Origin: an uncultured Gammaproteobacteria bacterium
GTDB lineage: Bacteria; Pseudomonadota; Gammaproteobacteria; Eutrophobiales; Eutrophobiaceae
Direction of reading: 5' to 3'
DNA: 64,000 nucleotides
NCBI GenBank assembly: GCA_943788815.1
Contig: CALSRS010000001.1
Span: 836,069 to 900,068, forward strand
The notes beneath the pieces were generated by a model, which was not told the DNA's origin, did not search any database, and was given only the letters and a program-made list of their open reading frames with translations. Shown here one piece after another: positions 21,517 to 31,600 of this stretch (position 1 is its first letter; the number at the start of each line of letters is the position of its first letter). The position numbers and the translations under genes are program-made.

Positions 21517-22809
21517 ATGATACTTTCATACGTGATCATCACCCTGTTAATTATATTAATAGGCTTGTCAATTTTTCAGTTGATACGGACCAGTAGAAAT
21601 CCAGTGAATCAAGGTATAACCCGAATTGACACACGGCTGGAAGATCTATTAAAACGCCTTTCGCAACTGGAGGAACGTCTGGGCGACATTAAACTCTCTC
21701 AACAGGAAACTTCAGCCCAGACACGAGAACGATTAGTTACTTTATTGGCCGAACATAATACCAGTTTTGAAAAAAGGCAGGCCGATGCCTATAAAGGTAT
21801 AAATGAATCGCTGCAATCGGGTATTACAAACCTTCAAAAACAAATTGGCGATTACTTAAACCGATACAGTGAAGATCTAGGAAAACGCATGGAAGGTCTA
21901 ACCAAACAGACCGATGAACGTCTGCAACAGATCTCCGGGCAGGTGGAAAAAAGATTGACGGAGGGTTTTGAAAAAACCACAGCGACCTTTGCGGATATTC
22001 TCAAGCGACTGGCATTGATCGATGAAGCTCAGAAAAAGATTACGGAGTTGTCTACCAATGTTGTCAGTCTGCAAGAAGTCCTTGCAGACAAACGTTCTCG
22101 AGGCGCCTTCGGTGAAGTGCAACTCAATGCTCTGATATCCAATATCATGCCCGAGCAGTCCTACCAAATTCAGTATACGCTGCCAAATAACACCAAAGCC
22201 GACTGTGCACTGTTTTTGCCAGAACCAACTGGCATGATAATGATCGATTCCAAATTCCCGTTAGAATCGTATCAACGTATGACAGACTTCTCTTTACCTG
22301 AATCGGAAAAAAAGGCCGCTGAAAAACAGTTTCGACAGGACATCAGCAAACATATTCAGGATATCGCCAGTAAGTACATAATCCCGGGAACCACCTCCGA
22401 CGGAGCCATGATGTTTATACCCGCTGAAGCCGTATTTGCGGAAATTCAGGGGCACTATCCAGATCTTGTAGATAAATCCCATACGGCCAAGGTCTGGATG
22501 GTGTCACCAACGACACTGGTCGCCATCCTCAATACCGCACGGGCTGTTCTAAAAGATGCCGCTACCCGTGAACAGGTACATATTATCCAGGAGCACCTCG
22601 GCTACCTGGCAACGGACTTTGGACGCTTTCAAAAACGCATGGACGACCTGGAGCGGCATATCAAACAGGCCCATGAGGACGTGGAAAAAGTCAATAAATC
22701 TGCGAAGAAAATTACCTCACGGTTTGATAAGATAGAAAGAGTTGAATTGACCCATATTAAAGATGAGACTATTCCTGTATTACCTGCTGAAGAGGACGAT
22801 GAATCTTAA
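21517..22809 (+). CDS. rmuC: DNA recombination protein RmuC
   Basis: A 430-residue protein of the RmuC family, which limits inversions at short repeats in E. coli and is predicted to contain a restriction-endonuclease-like core. The N-terminus has one transmembrane helix (about residues 2-24). A long coiled coil covers about 35-160, and the conserved RmuC domain follows (about 180-400), including SRGAFGEVQLNALISNIMP, MIDSKFPLESYQRM and KVWMVSPTTLVAILNTAR. A polar tail ends the protein. It begins a plus-strand run with the HAD phosphatase and oxyR. Confidence 0.95.
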   Translation: MILSYVIITLLIILIGLSIFQLIRTSRNPVNQGITRIDTRLEDLLKRLSQLEERLGDIKLSQQETSAQTRERLVTLLAEHNTSFEKRQADAYKGINESLQSGITNLQKQIGDYLNRYSEDLGKRMEGLTKQTDERLQQISGQVEKRLTEGFEKTTATFADILKRLALIDEAQKKITELSTNVVSLQEVLADKRSRGAFGEVQLNALISNIMPEQSYQIQYTLPNNTKADCALFLPEPTGMIMIDSKFPLESYQRMTDFSLPESEKKAAEKQFRQDISKHIQDIASKYIIPGTTSDGAMMFIPAEAVFAEIQGHYPDLVDKSHTAKVWMVSPTTLVAILNTARAVLKDAATREQVHIIQEHLGYLATDFGRFQKRMDDLERHIKQAHEDVEKVNKSAKKITSRFDKIERVELTHIKDETIPVLPAEEDDES

Positions 22810-22865
22810 TTATTTTATATGTTTCCTTTAGTGTTATTTTAATTACTCAAATCTTCGTACTACTG

Positions 22866-23633
22866 ATGCAAAATTTAAAAGCGATTATTTTCGACATGGA
22901 CGGCACCCTGGCCGACACAGAAGAAATACACCGGCAGTCATTCAATACAGCCTTTGAAGAATATAAACTCGATTGCCACTGGAACCAAACCCTTTATAAA
23001 GAGTTACTCTCCATATCTGGAGGTCGAGAAAGAATACGACGTTTCATAGTTGAAAATAATCTTGTGACGGAAAAGCAGATTTCAATTACAGATCTGGCTA
23101 AGGAGATCCATACCCGTAAATCTGATATCTACAGGCAGAGATTGATTGATGGCCATGTCGGATTTAGAAATGGTGTATCCAGGTTGCTTGCTGATGCCAT
23201 TAACACCAACATTACACTGGCTATTGCGACCAGTTCCTCCTATCAAAATGTAGAGACACTCCTCAAAGCAGCATTAGGCGACAACTTTTCGGAAAACTTT
23301 AAGACCATTGTGACTTGTGAAGATATCAGCGAACAAAAACCTTCTCCTGCAATTTATCAGTTGGTATTGAATAAAATTGGCATTAATCCAAACCATTGTG
23401 TTGCCATTGAAGACACCTACAACGGCAACAAATCAGCAACGTCCGCTGGAATTACAACGGTAATAACGACACATATGTTTACGCTGGATGATGAATTTGA
23501 CGGTGCATCCCTGGTGGTAAACCAACTGGGTGAACCTGATTCCCCAATGAAGGTGTTATCCGGTAATACACATGGGAGTAATTATGTGACATTGGAATTA
23601 CTAGACCAGTTAATTGAAGACAATATAGGTTGA
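22866..23633 (+). CDS. HAD-IA hydrolase, CbbY-like phosphatase
   Basis: A 255-residue haloacid-dehalogenase superfamily phosphatase. Motif I is FDMDGTLADTEE with nucleophile Asp10 and acid Asp12. Motif II is the Thr/Ser of AIATSSSYQNV. Motif III is Lys in EQKPSPAIYQLV, and motif IV is the acidic pair in AIEDTYNGNKSA. The cap arrangement and GFRNGVSRLLADA resemble the CbbY/phosphoglycolate phosphatase branch. Its true substrate is unknown; no Calvin-cycle genes are visible. It lies between rmuC and oxyR, 7 bp from the latter, suggesting co-transcription. Confidence 0.88.
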   Translation: MQNLKAIIFDMDGTLADTEEIHRQSFNTAFEEYKLDCHWNQTLYKELLSISGGRERIRRFIVENNLVTEKQISITDLAKEIHTRKSDIYRQRLIDGHVGFRNGVSRLLADAINTNITLAIATSSSYQNVETLLKAALGDNFSENFKTIVTCEDISEQKPSPAIYQLVLNKIGINPNHCVAIEDTYNGNKSATSAGITTVITTHMFTLDDEFDGASLVVNQLGEPDSPMKVLSGNTHGSNYVTLELLDQLIEDNIG

Positions 23634-23640
23634 TGTCATC

Positions 23641-24546
23641 ATGACGCTCACAGAATTACGCTACATCGTCGCCGTTGCCAAAGAAAAACACTTTGGAAAA
23701 GCAGCATCTCGATGCTTTGTGAGTCAACCGACATTGAGTGTTGCTGTAAAAAAACTAGAAGATGAACTGGGTCTTACATTGTTTGAACGTCATAAACATG
23801 ATGTGACCATTACCCCCCTGGGAATTAAGATCATAGAGCAGGCGGAACGAGTCCTGGAACAGGCAAAGACGATTAAGCTCATCGCCAATGAAGCCAAGGA
23901 CCCGCTTAAAGGAACACTGCAGTTGGGTATCATCTACACTATCGGCCCTTATCTACTTCCCCGTATTATTCCACTCATTAACAAAGCAGCCCCTGAACTA
24001 ACATTAATCATCGATGAAGATTTTACAGCCAATCTGGCCGGCAAACTTACCAGCGGCGAACTGGATCTGGTGATATTGTCTTCACCATTTGATATACCTG
24101 GTATTAAAACTGAATTGCTTTATAAAGAGCCGCTCATTGTCGCATTACCAAAGAAACATCCACTATGCAGAAAAAAAACGATTAAGGCAGAAGATCTCCT
24201 CAATGAAACATTACTGTTATTGAAAACCGGCAATTGTTACAGAGATCAAGTAATGGATGTCTGCCCAGCCTGCAAGAGTGATACTTTCAGCAAAGGTAGA
24301 ATGCAAAAGACCCTGGAGGGAAGTTCACTGGAAACCATCAGACAGATGGTAGCGGCAGGGTCCGGCGTCACAGTGCTACCCAGTACCTCGCTAATAAACA
24401 TAGATGAAAAGAATTCTCTGGTGGAATATCGCCCGTTCAGCCGGCCCGTACCAAAGCGCGAGGTAATACTCGCTTATCGTGATACTTATCCTGGGAAAAA
24501 ACTGATCCGCTTAATACAGGAAACAGTCAATAAGTGTGATTTTTAA
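23641..24546 (+). CDS. oxyR: Hydrogen-peroxide-responsive LysR regulator OxyR
   Basis: A LysR-type activator oxidised by peroxide through an intramolecular disulfide. The 301 residues begin with the HTH domain (MTLTELRYIVAVAKEKHFGK, SQPTLSVAVKKLE). The redox cysteines fall at residues 199 and 208, the same numbers as in E. coli OxyR, within GNCYRDQVMDVC. An extra CPAC adjacent pair (Cys208/Cys211) is present. Such placement makes OxyR far more likely than a generic LysR. Its targets are not evident in this window. It converges with degQ, whose stop codon immediately follows. Confidence 0.94.
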   Translation: MTLTELRYIVAVAKEKHFGKAASRCFVSQPTLSVAVKKLEDELGLTLFERHKHDVTITPLGIKIIEQAERVLEQAKTIKLIANEAKDPLKGTLQLGIIYTIGPYLLPRIIPLINKAAPELTLIIDEDFTANLAGKLTSGELDLVILSSPFDIPGIKTELLYKEPLIVALPKKHPLCRKKTIKAEDLLNETLLLLKTGNCYRDQVMDVCPACKSDTFSKGRMQKTLEGSSLETIRQMVAAGSGVTVLPSTSLINIDEKNSLVEYRPFSRPVPKREVILAYRDTYPGKKLIRLIQETVNKCDF

Positions 24547-25941
24547 TTATCTGAGTACTAAAAATGCAGCAGTATTTCCCCTGACTATCCTTAGTAATAA
24601 GGAACCACTGTAGTTTTCCAGGGCATCAAAAAATTCTTGTGTATTCTTTAACGGAAATTTATTGACTGACGTAATAATATCACCTGGTCTCAAACCACGT
24701 TGCCATGCCAGACTTGCCTGATCTATTTCTTCCACTAAAACACCTTCAACCAGGCCATAGTAACGGCTATTGGCATCAATATTACTAAAGCTAATCCCTT
24801 CTAGCCGCTGATTACCAATGGAGCGGCTGCTCTGATAGCTTAGCGATGATGAGACTTCAACAGTCAAACGCTGTCGATTCCCCTCCCTGAAAAAATCAAA
24901 CTCTATCTGTTCTCCAACAGGTAACAAGGCAATATGATTTCTTGCGATATTCGCGGAATTCACAGGCTTATCATTTACGGACATTAGTACATCACCGGCT
25001 TGCAAGCCGGCTACATCCGCTGGCGAACCTTTTGCGACGCTGACAATAATTGCACCACTTTGATTTTTAACACCCAAGGCATCAGCCAGTTCGGGTGTCA
25101 GGTCCTGTACTGATATCCCAATATATCCTCTATCTACTTCACCGGTACTGACCAGCTGTTCCATAATTTGAAGAGATAAGTTTATGGGGATAGCAAAACC
25201 TATTCCGATATTTCCACCCGATTGAGAAAAGATCGCCGTATTTATTCCTATCAGTTCTCCTTTAAGATTCACTAAAGCACCGCCTGAGTTTCCAGGATTA
25301 ATCGAGGCATCAGTCTGTATAAAATCTTCATAGCCCTCTATTCCCAGACCACTACGACTCAAAGCACTGACGATCCCGGACGTTACGGTTTGTCCCAAAC
25401 CAAATGGATTTCCAATGGCAACGACAAAATCTCCCACCCTGAGTGCATCGGAATCTGAGAGCTTAATGTCTACCAGATCATCTGGGGGTATACGAATAAC
25501 GGCAATATCCGTTTCCGGATCAGAGCCTACCAATTCAGCCTGTAGTTGACGCCCGTCTCTAAGGGTTACCGTAATTTGCACTGCATTTTCAATCACATGA
25601 TTATTGGTTAATACCAACCCACGATGTGCATCGACAATCACACCTGAACCCAGGCTTTGGGTCTTTCGTTGCACAGGGCCTGGCAAATTAAAAAATCGTC
25701 TGAAAAATGGATCAGAATATAAGGGGTTTTGCTGGACAGTAATTCTTCCTTCGGTTGCAATATTCACTACCGCTGGCGTAATCCTTTCCAGCATCGGCGC
25801 CAGACTTGGCATTTCCTGATCATCGGGTAATGACTGAGGCAATGCTGCAAATATATACTGGCTGATTATCACACCGGACAATAACAATACAAATGAAACA
25901 AAAAAGTTTCTGGTGATTTTTTCTCTTAGTATATTCATCAT
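24547..25941 (-). CDS. degQ: Periplasmic serine protease, DegP/DegQ family
   Basis: An HtrA-type envelope quality-control protease/chaperone. The 464 residues begin with a signal peptide or anchor (about 12-33). The trypsin-like domain has the complete triad His115 (LTNNHVIENA), Asp145 (DPETDIAVIR) and Ser219 (NPGNSGGALV). Two PDZ domains follow: GYIGISVQDLTPELADALGV with GSPADVAGLQAGDVLMSVND, and a second, shorter one ending in LRPGDIITSVNK. The gene lies 55 bp downstream of hsp20 and is probably under the same heat-shock promoter. Whether it is DegP- or DegQ-like cannot be settled here. Confidence 0.93.
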   Translation of the reverse strand: MMNILREKITRNFFVSFVLLLSGVIISQYIFAALPQSLPDDQEMPSLAPMLERITPAVVNIATEGRITVQQNPLYSDPFFRRFFNLPGPVQRKTQSLGSGVIVDAHRGLVLTNNHVIENAVQITVTLRDGRQLQAELVGSDPETDIAVIRIPPDDLVDIKLSDSDALRVGDFVVAIGNPFGLGQTVTSGIVSALSRSGLGIEGYEDFIQTDASINPGNSGGALVNLKGELIGINTAIFSQSGGNIGIGFAIPINLSLQIMEQLVSTGEVDRGYIGISVQDLTPELADALGVKNQSGAIIVSVAKGSPADVAGLQAGDVLMSVNDKPVNSANIARNHIALLPVGEQIEFDFFREGNRQRLTVEVSSSLSYQSSRSIGNQRLEGISFSNIDANSRYYGLVEGVLVEEIDQASLAWQRGLRPGDIITSVNKFPLKNTQEFFDALENYSGSLLLRIVRGNTAAFLVLR

Positions 25942-25996
25942 ATTATTATTACTTTAAAAAGATGAGGCGAGAATCACCCCGCCTCTCTTTAATTAA

Positions 25997-26446
25997 TTAC
26001 TTAACTTCAATCCTGCGTGGTTGTACCTTCTCCTGTTTAGGCACAACTATCTCCAGGACACCATCTTTACTCTTGGCTTCAATTCTATCGGTATCTGCTG
26101 TATCTGGAAGACTGAACCTTCGGTAGAAAGTTCCATAGACACGTTCAACTCGCTTGTAGCCCTCGTGCTCTTCCTCTTTGTTTGTCGCACGTTCACCCTT
26201 GAGGGTCAAAATACCATCTTCCATAGTGATATCGATATTTTTGGCTTGTACCCCAGGTAAATCAGCATGAATAACATACCTGTCTTTTTCTTCTTTAATA
26301 TCTACCGCTGGTCGCCAATCACTGACCTCAATATTTGAATTATCATCATTGGAACTATCTTGCGAATAAGAAAAATTACTACTACGCAAAAATTCACGCT
26401 GTAACTGGTCAAGTAAAGAATAGGGTTCGTATTTTATCAGTGACAT
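25997..26446 (-). CDS. Small heat-shock protein, Hsp20/alpha-crystallin family
   Basis: An ATP-independent holdase that binds unfolding proteins during stress. The 149 residues contain an alpha-crystallin domain (about 42-145) with WRPAVDIKEEKDRYVIHADL, GILTLKGER and the A-x-x-x-n-GVL-type DRIEAKSKDGVLEIVVPK near the C-terminus. A very strong Shine-Dalgarno, aggaggtgc, precedes the ATG by 4 bases. A sigma-32-like promoter lies about 50 bp upstream. degQ follows on the same strand, so this looks like a two-gene heat-shock unit. Confidence 0.95.
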   Translation of the reverse strand: MSLIKYEPYSLLDQLQREFLRSSNFSYSQDSSNDDNSNIEVSDWRPAVDIKEEKDRYVIHADLPGVQAKNIDITMEDGILTLKGERATNKEEEHEGYKRVERVYGTFYRRFSLPDTADTDRIEAKSKDGVLEIVVPKQEKVQPRRIEVK

Positions 26447-26485
26447 TTTGCACCTCCTGAATATATGTTGCTAATCACTGATATC

Positions 26486-26516
26486 AAAAATGGGGGTGGC
26501 ACCAGAAGAATTCAAG
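26486..26516 (-). promoter_or_regulatory. Sigma-32-type heat-shock promoter of hsp20
   Basis: On the minus strand, CTTGAA (26511-26516) is separated by about 14 bases from CCCCCATTTTT (26486-26496), close to the RpoH consensus CTTGAA-N13/14-CCCCATNT. It points at the small heat-shock gene, whose ATG is 40 bp away. Confidence 0.8.
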
Positions 26517-26553
26517 TGCTAAAAAAATATTTTTTTATACGGTAAGTTGTGAT

Positions 26554-27201
26554 TTAAATGCGCGAGGCTGTTTCGGTCATCACTTTGGATAATAGTTTCA
26601 TAAGCCCTTTGACAGGCTCCGGCAATTCCTTCGCTCCTTGTTCCATTGCAACACTGGCATGCTTACCTTCATCCTGGCGCATTTGTTCGAGTATTGCCCG
26701 GCTCTTATCATCGTTTTTTGGTAGACGCGAAAGATGTGATTCCAGGTGCCTGACCACCTGTCTTTCAGTCTCCGCCACAAACCCCAGGTTCCAGTCATCT
26801 CCCATCATGCCCGCCACAATACCTATCGTATATGAGCCACCATACCAAACCGGACCTAGATAACTGGTATGACCACCCAATTCACTGACGCGTTGTTGAC
26901 ACCATTTTAGATGGTCTATTTCTTCCCGGGCAGATCGTAATAGCGTTTCTTTGACCATGGGGCTACGGGCAGTTACCGCCTGTCCCTGATAAAGGGCCTG
27001 GGCAGAGACCTCGCCGGCATGATTAACCCGCATTAATGTTGCAGATTCTTTCCTTTCGGACTCACCCAGGTGGTCTGAATCGACAAAACTGCCCGGATTT
27101 GCACGTTCAGGGCTAATATCTACCGCTCTGTCAGCAGAAATAATGGCCTGGAAACCCATGATTATATGGTCCAGTGGGCTATAGGTTCTAAAGTTAGACA
27201 T
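26554..27201 (-). CDS. coq7: Demethoxyubiquinone hydroxylase
   Basis: A di-iron monooxygenase that performs the penultimate hydroxylation of ubiquinone synthesis (C6 position of the ring). The 215 residues show the four-helix ferritin-like metal sites: EVSAQALYQGQ, EEIDHLKWCQQR, ETERQVVRHLESHLS and RQDEGKHASVAMEQ. Bacteria using this Coq7 type normally lack the flavoprotein UbiF. ubiA at 51.7 kb provides an earlier step of the same pathway. It sits divergently from rplM, with about 100 bp between. Confidence 0.95.
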   Translation of the reverse strand: MSNFRTYSPLDHIIMGFQAIISADRAVDISPERANPGSFVDSDHLGESERKESATLMRVNHAGEVSAQALYQGQAVTARSPMVKETLLRSAREEIDHLKWCQQRVSELGGHTSYLGPVWYGGSYTIGIVAGMMGDDWNLGFVAETERQVVRHLESHLSRLPKNDDKSRAILEQMRQDEGKHASVAMEQGAKELPEPVKGLMKLLSKVMTETASRI

Positions 27202-27305
27202 TATTTAGGGATTTTACCGTATAAATGCGTCTTTGAATATTGACAGTAATTCATGCAATACGTACCATTGCCACTCTTTTTTTCAGGTAAATCTTAATTC
27301 TGACA

Positions 27306-27740
27306 ATGACTACCTCTACCTATACAGCTAGACCAGCAGATATCAAACAAGACTGGTTCGTCGTCGATGCGGCTAACAAAACATTGGGACGATTGGCAAC
27401 AGAAATTGCCCGTCGATTAAGGGGAAAACATAAACCCGAATATACCCCCTCCATGGACACAGGTGACTATATCGTCGTCATTAACGCCAAGGACGTGCAA
27501 GTGACCGGTCGCAAAACCACTGATAAAAAATATTATCATCACACTGGCTATCCTGGTGGAATAATATCTGAGTCCTTTGAAAAGGTCATCAGTCGAAAGC
27601 CTGAACTGGTTATTGAGCGTGCCGTTAAAGGCATGTTGCCAAAAGGGCCATTAGGAAGACAGATGTTCCGTAAGCTCAAGGTCTATGCCGGAGCAGAACA
27701 TAATCATGAGGCACAAAAGCCTCAACCACTGGAAGTTTAA
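27306..27740 (+). CDS. rplM: 50S ribosomal protein L13
   Basis: Large-subunit protein needed early in 50S assembly. The 144 residues include [20 protein letters not shown], the [19 protein letters not shown] motif and the L13 signature [20 protein letters not shown]. rpsI follows after four bases, the standard rplM-rpsI operon. Confidence 0.98.
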   Translation: MTTSTYTARPADIKQDWFVVDAANKTLGRLATEIARRLRGKHKPEYTPSMDTGDYIVVINAKDVQVTGRKTTDKKYYHHTGYPGGIISESFEKVISRKPELVIERAVKGMLPKGPLGRQMFRKLKVYAGAEHNHEAQKPQPLEV

Positions 27741-27744
27741 TATA

Positions 27745-28137
27745 ATGACAGAACAAGTTTATTACAGCACCGGCCGCCGCAAGAGTTCCACTGCAAGGGT
27801 GTATATCAAGAAAGGCAAAGGCAGCATTACAATTAACAAGCGCAGTATTGATATTTTCTTTGGCCGGGAAACAGGACGAATGATAGTACGTCAACCACTG
27901 GAAACCGTTGATATGAAAGACAACTTTGATATCAATGTGACCGTAAGTGGTGGTGGGATATCAGGCCAGGCAGGTGCAATTCGCCATGGCATAACCCGCG
28001 CATTGATTAAATACGATGAAACCTTTCGCAAACCCCTGCGTCAGGCCGGTTTCGTGACACGTGATGCCAGAGAAGTCGAACGTAAAAAGATCGGCCTCCA
28101 CAAGGCAAGAAAGCGTCCTCAATTCAGCAAACGATAA
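27745..28137 (+). CDS. rpsI: 30S ribosomal protein S9
   Basis: Small-subunit protein whose C-terminal tail reaches the P-site tRNA. I place the start at the ATG at 27745, giving 130 residues beginning [20 protein letters not shown]. An in-frame upstream ATG at 27685 lies inside rplM and would add a non-homologous extension. Motifs [19 protein letters not shown] and the terminal [17 protein letters not shown] are diagnostic. A hairpin terminator follows the stop immediately. Confidence 0.98.
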   Translation: MTEQVYYSTGRRKSSTARVYIKKGKGSITINKRSIDIFFGRETGRMIVRQPLETVDMKDNFDINVTVSGGGISGQAGAIRHGITRALIKYDETFRKPLRQAGFVTRDAREVERKKIGLHKARKRPQFSKR

Positions 28138-28141
28138 TTTT

Positions 28142-28174
28142 CTGGCTATCCGTGTTTCGGATAGCCAGTTTTTA
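28142..28174 (+). terminator. Rho-independent terminator of rplM-rpsI
   Basis: Eleven-base stem ctggctatccg / cggatagccag with a 5-base loop (28142-28168), followed by a T tract. Confidence 0.92.
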
Positions 28175-28217
28175 TATTTGTGCCACTCCGTTATGGCTTC
28201 AACATAACCCACATCTT

Positions 28218-28291
28218 TGGGGGCTCGTCTAATGGTAGGACTGCGGACTCTGACTCCGCCAGTAGAGGTTCGAATCCTCTGCCCCCAGCCA
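28218..28291 (+). tRNA. tRNA-Gln (anticodon CTG)
   Basis: Cloverleaf folds by eye: acceptor tgggggc / gccccca, anticodon stem gcgga / tccgc with loop ctctgac giving anticodon CTG, and T-loop ggttcgaatcc. The CCA end is encoded at 28289-28291. Its 3' half is repeated exactly at 34855-34900, marking it as the integration site of an island. Confidence 0.97.
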
Positions 28292-28293
28292 TT
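28248..28293 (+). repeat. Island attachment repeat in tRNA-Gln (att, left)
   Basis: A 46-bp stretch from the anticodon loop through CCA plus two bases, identical to 34855-34900. Integration at this point leaves the tRNA gene intact on the left. Confidence 0.85.
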
Positions 28294-28378
28294 ATTTTCA
28301 AGTAGCTATATAATTTTCGCTCCATGAAGTTTCCTATATCCTCATTTTACGATCACATACCGAACGTCCGCTTTGGGG

Positions 28379-28619
28379 GTTTTGATTCAATCCTTCACGG
28401 CGACACAGCTCGGCAATGCTTTCTTCTCCACGCATCCCTTCCAGTACAATTCGGATCTTTTCTTCAGAGGAATACTTCTTACGGGTACGACGACGTATAT
28501 CTTTAACTAATTTCTCGCTATTATTGCTCATAATGAGACTCCTATTTATAAGTTTAACTTATCAGAAGTCTCTCTTAGAAATCAGCTCAATTCTGTCTCA
28601 TATGCTTTGACGAGATACA
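28379..28619 (-). mobile_element. Truncated left end of the IS3-family element
   Basis: About 240 bp nearly identical to the orfA-side end of the complete element at 54.22-54.46 kb. It includes the terminal repeat (taca at 28616-28619) and the first 51 codons of OrfA, read leftward from 28531. Homology stops at gttttgattc (28379). The remainder of the element is missing. Confidence 0.9.
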
Positions 28620-28649
28620 GTTAAATATTTCAAATAATATTCTTTTAAT

Positions 28650-31600
28650 ATGTTAAAAAAAATTATCCAGAACAGTGTAAGCTTTATTTTATTACTAACG
28701 ATTTCAACCATTCTTTATGGGCAGAATTTATCTCATGCTTATTTAATACAAAAAGCCAGAAATCAAGGTGAAGTTGGAGTGATTATTCAGCTTGATGTTG
28801 AGACTCGACCTGAAGGGGCACTTATTTTACCCAATAAATTGGCTGAACAAAGAAATCGTATTAGAGTTAAGCAGGACCGTATTTCTAATTCAATGCGTAG
28901 ATTCAATCCTCGAAAAGTAAAGAAATTCCGCTATCTGCCATACATGTCGGCAAAGATAAATCAGACTGGCCTCGAGGAATTATTGGCTAATCCAGACGTG
29001 GCGTTAGTGTTTGAGGATAAACTAGCTAAACCAATTTTACTATCTAGTGGTGCTGTTATTGGTGTACCAAGTGCAGTTTCGCAGGGGTTTACGGGTACTG
29101 ATCAGGTTGTTGCTATACTTGATACTGGTGTTGATCGTAATCATCCAATGTTAATTGGGAAGGTTGTCCACGAGGCATGTTTCTCTTCAACCGTGTCATC
29201 TGAAAGTGCCACAACAATTTGTCCAAACGGTGAGGAAACACAAGTTGGTATCGGGGCATCGGCTCCCTGTGCTTCAGATTGTGCACATGGTACCCATGTT
29301 GCTGGTATCGCAGCGGGTAATGGTAATGGATTGACCGGGGTCGGCAGAGATGCTCAGGTGATGAGTATTCAAGTTTTTTCATTATTTAATAGCTCAAGAG
29401 AATGCGGTTCTTATGGTACCCCTTGCGCTTTGTCCTACACATCTGATCAGATCGCTGCCCTTGAGCATGTCTATGCACAGCGTAATAACTTCAATATTGC
29501 ATCAGTTAATATGAGCCTTGGTGGAGGCCGCTATTCTTCTGAATGTGATAATCTAGCAACAAAGGCAGCTATTGACCTGCTGCGCTCTGTTGATATACCC
29601 ACAATTATTGCTTCTGGTAATGAATATTATACTGACAGTATTAGTGCGCCTGCGTGTATCTCAACAGCTATAAGTGTGGGTGCAACTACTGACTCGGATA
29701 CGGTGGCAAATTTTTCTAATAATGCGCAGATTTTGGATTTGCTTGCTCCAGGCGTAAATATTACCTCTGCGGTACCAGGAACAGATACCGAAACCTGGAG
29801 CGGAACCTCTATGGCTGCACCACAGGTAGCGGGTGCTTTTGCTGTCATGCGATCAAATTTACCTTCGGCATCCATTGATTCTATTTTGAATAGCCTGAGA
29901 ATAACGGGCATTCCTATTATCGACTCACGCAATGGTATCGTGAAGCCCCGTATTCAAATAGATCAGGCATTGTATGCTTTGAGTGGCTCGCTCGAGGGCA
30001 CAGGAAATATTAGTGTTAATCCCAATGAGGGATTTATATCATCCGGACCCTTTGGTGATAAATTCAGTCCCCTTATCAAATTTTATACCATCACAAACAA
30101 CGGTAGCGAAGCCATCCAGTTTAATATTTCTGAAAATGTTTCCTGGTTGGATGCTAGCCCAAAGACGGGCACACTTTCTGCTGAAAGCAGTGAAGATATA
30201 TTATTGTCGGTTACATCAGATGCGAACAATTTAAATAATGGAACGTATTATACGTCAGTAACATTTGAAAACATTACTAATGGCATTGGAAACACTTCTC
30301 GCGAAGTTAGCCTAACGGTGGCGGGAGGAGTGGTTGAGAATGACAAGTTTATTCATGGTTTTCCTTTGACGCAGTCTTCTGGAGCTACGATTGGTACTAA
30401 TGTCAATGCGACTAAAGAATCAGGAGAACCAAATCATGGTAACAATACTGGCGGTCAGTCTGTCTGGTGGCGATGGACAGCACCTTCCTCAGGTGAAGTT
30501 ATATTTGATACCGAAGGGAGTAATTTTGATACGCTGTTAGGTTCATATATTGGTGACAGCGTTAATGCTCTGGAGACACTAGCGAGTAATGATGATACTG
30601 ATGGTTTGGATTTGCAAAGTCGTATCACATTTAATGTGCAATCAGGAAAAACCTATCATATAGCGGTAGATGGGTATTCGGTTTCAAGTGGTCAGATCAT
30701 TCTAAATTGGGAATTTACACCGGAAATTGGCGGGCTATTACCCTTAACGGTCATCCCGGACGAATATTTTATTATTAACGGAGAGTCAGGTGGCCCGTTC
30801 AGTCCGTTATCAAAAACTTACACGCTGACAAACTTCAATAGTACTTCGGTACCATTTCAGATACAGGGATTGCCTGGCTGGCTCACGGCTAGTCAGACGT
30901 CTGGTACGCTAGATGCCAGTGCGTCTACAAATATCACCCTTTCTGTGAATGCAACAAATGCTAATGGATTAAGCTCAGGAATATACACTGAAGGTATACT
31001 GTTTAATTCTACCTCACGCCTTGTCAGGCTCACAGTTTCGAGCGGCGATCAAGCTAATGATGATTTTTCCAATGCAAATATAATCTCTGGATTACCGCTT
31101 TCTTCAAGCGGCGCTAATTTCAATGCAACGAAAGAAGTGGGAGAGCCAAATCATGGTGATAATACTGGTGGGAAATCGGTTTGGTGGAGTTGGACGGCGT
31201 CAGTCGACGGAAATATATCTATTGATACTTACGACAGCAATTTTGACACCACCCTCGGAGTCTATACTGGCAACTCTGTTGATTCATTAAATTTAATTAG
31301 GACCAACGATGACCGTAGAGGTGTAAAAAGTAGTGTCGTTATAACTGTTTCAAGTGGAACGACCTATTACATTGCAGTGGATGGTTATGATGGGGATTTT
31401 GGATCGATTGTTATAAATATCACATCTAGTGGCGGTGAAGTTCCTGAGAATGATAACTTTTCTAATGCGCTATCCATTACCGGGATACCTAGTTCCGTAA
31501 CGGGAACTAATAGATTTGCCAGCAAGGAAATCGACGAAGATAATCATGGTGGTAATGCTGGCGGCAGATCAGTGTGGTGGGTCTGGTCGTCCCCCGTATC

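Noticed and set aside
26558..26863. 101-residue plus-strand frame over coq7
   Set aside because: Antisense shadow of the well-supported coq7 gene.
28416..28610. The same 64-residue plus-strand frame at 28416, 42309 and 54257
   Set aside because: It is antisense to orfA in the three IS3 copies and recurs only because the IS end recurs.
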